A stretch of DNA of 64,000 bases from Nematopogon swammerdamellus. Its lineage: Eukaryota; Arthropoda; Insecta; Lepidoptera; Adelidae. Shown here one piece after another: positions 62,336 to 64,000 of this stretch; position 1 is the stretch's first letter; each line of letters starts with the position of its first letter. Location of the stretch: assembly GCA_946902875.1 (NCBI GenBank), contig OX336340.1, positions 4,113,739-4,177,738 on the forward strand, given 5' to 3'. Under the pieces are notes generated by a model. That model saw nothing but the letters and a program-made list of their open reading frames with translations. It ran no database searches and was not told where the DNA came from. A program made the translations under genes and the position numbers.

Positions 62336-62640
62336 CTCTCTATCTTAACATAGGACGGAATATTTTCTTTAATAATCATTTTGGCGATGTGAAGACTGGC
62401 AGAAGGAAAGGAATTTGCAATGAGCTGCCTAGTCCGATCAAAATAGCGTAAGTACTGACGCATGACATGACTGACGACGCCCCTTACGCGTCGCCGAGCC
62501 GCGCCGCCCGTTCTAATGGGGCTGGTCAGGGTCACGGAAGAAACAGCTGACTAGGTCATTTATTATTATGTAGGAAGCAAGTATTAGTACTTAGTAGTAT
62601 TTTAGCAACAAAATTTTGTTTTGTCAGCTTCTGTAACTGG
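62336..62640. other. Unassigned sequence
   Basis: No convincing gene. TGTGAAGACTGGCAGAAGG to GCGTCGCCGAGCCGCG may be LINE-derived but shows no motif. Confidence 0.35.
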
Positions 62641-62644
62641 GTGG

Positions 62645-62760
62645 TGCGATGCGTCGTCGTCGTCGGCGTTCGATCGTTGAAGTTAAGCACACAGGGCGCG
62701 GACGGACTTTGGATGGGCGACCGTCCGATGTGAAAGCACTGATATGGTATCTAGTTCAAA
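62645..62760 (+). repeat. 5S-like repeat variant
   Basis: GTTCGATCGTTGAAGTTAAGC, GGGCGCGGACGGACTTTGG and ATGGGCGACCG follow the 5S rRNA order more fully upstream (GAAGTTAAGCA) than the other SINE copies. Short and diverged. Confidence 0.55.
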
Positions 62761-62908
62761 ACAAAGGTAAAGCGAGGCACTGAGATCCCATCGGCCGTGT
62801 CGGCTACACTGAAATGGGTCTGTATTCGCGGAAATCCGCATTGAGCTGGATTCAGACTAGACTCAGTCGCTGAGACTAGTCTGACCTGACATGTCTAATT
62901 TTTTGTCA

Positions 62909-63170
62909 GCCTCGGTAGCTCAGTGATGCGGTCGGTCGACTGTTGTTAAGCATAGATACCTGGGCGCGGTCAGTACTTGGATGAGTGACCGCTAGACCGT
63001 TGGGGGCTGACCGTGGTTCGGATTCGACGTAAAACTGTAGGCCCCTTCCCTTCTCGCCTTACTATAGTTGGTAGAGTGGAGTTTATCCCGCCCGGGTTGC
63101 TACCACCGCACTGCATGAAAAGTCGGTCGAAACGGCTATGTTAAATAGTTGGTGTTTTCCATCCAGTTTA
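62909..63170 (+). repeat. 5S/tRNA-type SINE, 3' truncated
   Basis: GCCTCGGTAGCTCAGTGATG, GGGCGCGGTCAGTACTTGG, ATGAGTGACCGC, GGTTCGGATTCGACG; breaks off after GTTTTCCATCCAGTTTA. Confidence 0.85.
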
Positions 63171-63327
63171 TACGTGTCTATCCTCTTCATACGTGCAAAC
63201 GAACCGGATATCAAAATGACAAGTTCTAGAGAGGATGCGCAGTTTTGAGGTATCTGTCACTCTTGCATAGGTTTTGGATAGATTCGTACTGAGATACACA
63301 CACACTAGCTATGTTATGTCCCACTTG

Positions 63328-63510
63328 TACCGTGTGGGGCCGGTACTCAAAAAGAATAGGCCCACTGCATCTCTCCCCGTGCATGTCGTAAAAGGCGACT
63401 ATAGGGATAGGGGCGAGATGCCGTGCTATAGTGCGACAGGCTAGCCACCTCTCACCTTGGCACGGTGGTTCCACCAAGTCACGCAGCAGGTGGGTCTGCG
63501 TGCCTTACTT
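63328..63510 (+). repeat. GTGTGGGGCCGGTAC-headed repeat, 5' part
   Basis: ACCGTGTGGGGCCGGTACTC, GTCGTAAAAGGCGACTA, GACAGGCTAGCCACCTCTCA and CAGCAGGTGGGTCTGCGTGC. Confidence 0.75.
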
Positions 63511-63693
63511 GCCATTGATGTTATCTTGCCCGAACTATTGAGAGATCACAATAGATCTATCTAGGTCACAGTGATAATAGGGATCAGGGGCCCTAAATCT
63601 CAATTTCAAATGATAAGTATGCCCCACTTACGATTTACGTAGGAGTTGCCTCTGAAATAGACATATGTACTAGCTGTAATACTACGTCTAAAA

Positions 63694-64000
63694 TAGCTGA
63701 GCGCGGTCAGTACTTGGATGGGTGACCGCTCCATCGTTGGAGGCTGACCGTGGTTCGGATTCCACGTAAAACTGTAGGTCCCTTCCCTTCGTACTTTACT
63801 AGGTGGTAGGGCTTATAACCCGGCCGGGTTAGTGCCACCGCACTGGGCGAAACGTCGCGCGTCGGTCGAAACGGCTATGTACAATGGTTCGTGTTTTCCG
63901 TCCAGTTCAGTGTAGCCAACATGAAATGAAGTTAAGCACTGACATGGCACTTAGTTCACCCGGCGTTATGGGCTGACATCACGGATGTTGTAGGAGATGT
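63694..64000 (+). repeat. 5S/tRNA-type SINE, cut by window end
   Basis: Begins inside the 5S-like block (GAGCGCGGTCAGTACTTGG) and runs through the tail to the last base of the window. Confidence 0.85.

Noticed and set aside
34841..64000. Functional tRNA or 5S rRNA genes
   Set aside because: The tRNA-like and 5S-like blocks are parts of dispersed SINE copies with A-runs, and neither RNA would be complete.

Overview
The window looks like nuclear DNA of a moth or butterfly. Much of it is dispersed repeats of a lepidopteran kind, the spliced host exons read like lepidopteran genes, and the largest object is an insect-type Polinton. I identified sequences by reading motifs only; no database search was possible.

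Layout. (1) 1-8.8 kb is a graveyard of broken non-LTR retrotransposons (RTE-, Jockey- and CR1-like), a foldback MITE, and a ~2 kb DNA transposon remnant that carries the start of a THAP domain. (2) 8845-26157 is a complete 17.3 kb Maverick/Polinton (virus-like self-synthesising transposon). It has ~0.71 kb terminal inverted repeats, AG...CT ends and a 6-bp target duplication AATCTT. It encodes protein-primed DNA polymerase B, packaging ATPase, a DUF8207-like protein, a coiled-coil fibre-like protein, integrase with chromodomain, a phospholipase-A2 minor capsid protein, an adenain-like protease, penton-type and major capsid proteins, and, on the opposite strand, a one-BIR inhibitor-of-apoptosis-like protein. 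(3) 26581-33143 is an apparently intact BEL/Pao LTR retrotransposon with LTRs that read as identical and a 5-bp target duplication. (4) 33.4-37.8 kb holds repeats plus one orphan odorant-receptor exon. (5) 39277-59396, minus strand, is a host fatty-acid elongase (ELOVL) gene of about 310 residues in eight coding positions. Its introns are packed with SINEs, MITEs, a LINE and a minisatellite. (6) 59.4-64 kb is repeats and unassigned sequence upstream of the elongase.

How the parts work together. The Polinton carries a full set for replication (polymerase), integration (integrase) and virion formation (ATPase, protease, capsid proteins, membrane-active PLA2). Most of its genes begin at a repeated core promoter: a TATA-like box followed 32-34 bp later by a (T/G)(C/T)AGTC initiator. 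The BIR gene has this module and the polymerase gene does not, which suggests the anti-apoptotic gene is a resident part of the element's expression programme. The polymerase region has been tandemly duplicated at least twice: a fresh 3053-bp duplication makes a second, N-terminally chimeric polymerase ORF, and an older collapsed one left an ATPase/polymerase fossil with a recognisable intron.

The elongase has two homologous, phase-compatible copies of its fourth coding exon (49278-49358 and 48186-48269), which look like mutually exclusive exons. A 20-bp C-rich (transcript strand) minisatellite begins about 40 nt after the second copy. A repeat family present many times on both strands combines a tRNA-like head, a segment matching the whole internal promoter region of 5S rRNA, and a B-box-like stretch.
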